Origin: Numida meleagris
Lineage: Eukaryota > Chordata > Aves > Galliformes > Numididae
Assembly: GCF_002078875.1 (NCBI RefSeq)
Contig: NC_034411.1
Location: forward strand, 56,717,238 to 56,781,237
Length of the DNA stretch: 64,000 nt
Direction: 5' to 3'
How positions within the stretch are numbered: the stretch's first letter is position 1; every line of letters begins with the position of its first letter. Under the pieces are notes generated by a model that was given only the letters and a program-made list of their open reading frames with translations, had not been told where the DNA came from and did no database searches. Shown here one piece after another: positions 61,925-64,000 of this stretch. Position numbers and translations under genes: made by a program.

Positions 61925-64000
61925 GATTATGCCTCATCAGTCATGTCTAGAAGAAAAATGGAGCAAGTCTAGCATAATCACATAAAATTCAGTCCAGCCA
62001 AGTTAACAGTGGCTTGAATGCTTTTGGATACTTTGCAGTCCATACACAAGTAGTTCCCATATAACACCTTCTAACAAAAAATACCTGTACCCAAACTTAG
62101 TGCAGGTAGAGAACAGAAACATTTGAAATGGGTCAGTAGCAACTGAATTTCTTCCTGACCATTGGACATAGTAACCCCTACAGTTAAATACAGATCATTG
62201 CATGGCAAATGTATGCAACATAGCCAATGCATGATCGCCCTGCATATCCTGTACTGCAGCCTTTTGTCTCATTTCAGAAATGGTTTAAAATACTGCTACC
62301 ATGTTCATGCTGGGTCCACTCTGATGGAAGGGACTACATGAAATGTGGCACACACTGAATAACAATAGGCCTTCTTCCACAGTTGTCAGCAGCATCTTCA
62401 AAAAACTGGACATGCACCTTTTTTTGAAATATATAAAATTATTATTAATAAAGGAACCATTTGCAGTGATTAAGAACTTGTTTTTCTTGCTCTTTTTCAA
62501 AACAGCTCTAACCCCCTCCAAGACCCAGCGCAGCACAAATGCTGTTATGTTCACCGTGGCATTACAAACACATAAACCCAGAGGAACATACATACACATA
62601 TCTACACAGACTCCAAACCCTCTCCGCAGGAATGTGGCCATCTCTTTTCAGGTACATACCAGCAGGAGTGTATATTCCGAAGAAACACATGATGTTTTTT
62701 TCACACAGTCATTTTACTCTGCTTGCAGAAGTCTCTTCCTTCTACAGCCACAGGCAAGGGCTGAATTCAGCTGAGCTGCAGGTGCAGGAGGCATGATGTG
62801 AGACCACACCTTTCAAACACACCCCAGTGACACAGAATGAGTGAAAATAAAACCACACCTTTGGGGGATCAGTCCCCCCTTCTTACATGAAGCAGTTTCC
62901 ATGTAAGAACACTGTTTCCATGTGTGAGAAATGAACAAGCGAGGCCAACCTTTTCCAGAAACTCTGACAGAAGATTGGGAGGGCTGTGAGTAGCTTTCAT
63001 CCTCCTCCAGTTCATAGAAATATTAGTTCCTTCTTTGGACAGTACTTTCATGCTGTGCATGGGATATCACATGCCAGCACAAATCTTACCTCAGTTGTTT
63101 CTTCAGGTAGTGAGGATCACTTAGAAACAAGTTGTTTGTCTACAGAGTATGGCTACACATTTGAAGATGTGACTTCTTCTTCACTGACAAGCCTACTTAA
63201 CCTTTATGCTGACGTTAGATGAGTGTCCTCTCTTTCACTCTTGCATTTTCTCTTATACGCTTCTTTCCACATATGCATCAAAACAGCTCCAAAGCTGATT
63301 TAGAGAATTTCCAGCACAGATCAAATGCAAAAGGCTTATCTCAAAAGGTGAAGGACTGAACTGCAGCCAGGCTTCAGTATAACTCTTTCCAGATGTCGGA
63401 GCTCACTCAAACCACCTCTACAACAGTTCTATTTTGGGACAATACACAACATAAGCATCAGTAAAACCTGACTGCCACTGGATAGTAATTTAACTCCTTG
63501 GAAACACTTCAGATGTCTAGGTTAAGAAGGCAAACAACTTGAAGTCATTCTGAGAGGAAAACCACAGTTCTGATGTACACTCCTCAAGCAAGGAAGTCTT
63601 GGAGAAACGAAAGAGGCAGACTTCAGCTCCAACAAGATATACGAGACATCATGAAAGTGCTTTGAATGGCACATGCTCTAGCCAAAAAGGTGGTTTTTAA
63701 TGAAATTGGAAAAGGGTGTATTGCATTCCTACAGAAATAGTAGAAACACAGAGGTTGTCCAAGTTTAGGAAAAAAAAACCTATTCATATTTTTGATGTTT
63801 GCACCAAAGGAAAATCTCCTGCTTTGAAACTTTGATGGAAGATTATTAAAGGAAATCATTATTATTATTATTATTATTGTGGCTCCCACTAGTGATACAA
63901 GAGGCCAGGATCTGTCAACATTTTCCTTATAAATCCATTTTCAGTAGAGTCTAAATTGGCCTGAAATAGCTAGCTGGGTCTATGATCTGGTTTGTGAGTT
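61923..64000. other. Non-coding right end
   Basis: No supportable gene. Open frames at 62343-62774 (plus) and 62285-62641 (minus) overlap on opposite strands and match no family I know. An (ATT)n run lies at 63858-63878. Confidence 0.5.
63858..63878 (+). repeat. (ATT)7 microsatellite
   Basis: Seven perfect ATT units, a likely length-variable marker. Confidence 0.95.

Noticed and set aside
1..64000. tRNA, rRNA, CRISPR array, bacterial operon or insertion sequence
   Set aside because: No cloverleaf, ribosomal or repeat-spacer pattern was seen; the window is vertebrate nuclear DNA.

Overview
The window looks like vertebrate, specifically avian and most likely chicken-like (galliform), nuclear DNA. 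It is AT-rich and CpG-poor. It carries at least eight fragments of the bird-typical LINE CR1, recognised by the 3' end ending in repeats of ATTCTATG and by its reverse-transcriptase translation. It also carries two solo endogenous-retrovirus LTRs with clean 5-bp target duplications. There are no bacterial-style genes or operons, no tRNA or rRNA gene, and no CRISPR array. I found no host protein-coding exon that I can support with confidence; most of the window is intergenic or intronic DNA.

Left edge (1-870): the 5' part of a CR1 element on the minus strand, with ORF1 cysteine motifs, runs off the left end. Next to it is the only CpG-island-like block. It holds a hexanucleotide repeat, a G-quadruplex-prone tract, and a tight cluster of textbook promoter sites: an RFX X-box, an EGR1 site, a TGACGTGG site, the TCTCGCGAGA palindrome and a CCAAT box. 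The simplest reading is a TATA-less, possibly bidirectional promoter. A strong 5' splice-site sequence on the minus strand at 472 favours a gene transcribed leftwards out of the window.

Middle (870-60900): long non-coding sequence broken up by CR1 fragments at about 2670-2862, 8220-8504, 9301-9750, 37290-38095, 46015-46275, 49383-49735 and 52236-52277. Much older LINE or SINE relics lie at about 14085-14500 and 59095-59250. Two solo LTRs of the same family (32275-32805, plus; 41870-42398, minus) face each other about 9 kb apart. They are about 96% identical by hand count, and each has its own target duplication. A TATA-type promoter-like or old LTR-like segment lies at 13210-13470. Low-complexity tracts and a very strong G-quadruplex motif (33879-33905) punctuate the rest.

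Right end (60900-64000): the longest CR1 copy on the minus strand, with reverse-transcriptase palm (FADD) and C-terminal coding remains broken by frameshifts, then unique sequence ending near an (ATT)n run.

The pieces do not form a pathway. The biological interest lies in the left-edge regulatory cluster, the inverted LTR pair, and a few enhancer-like or exon-like stretches that need comparative or transcript data. I did not find a new molecular system here.
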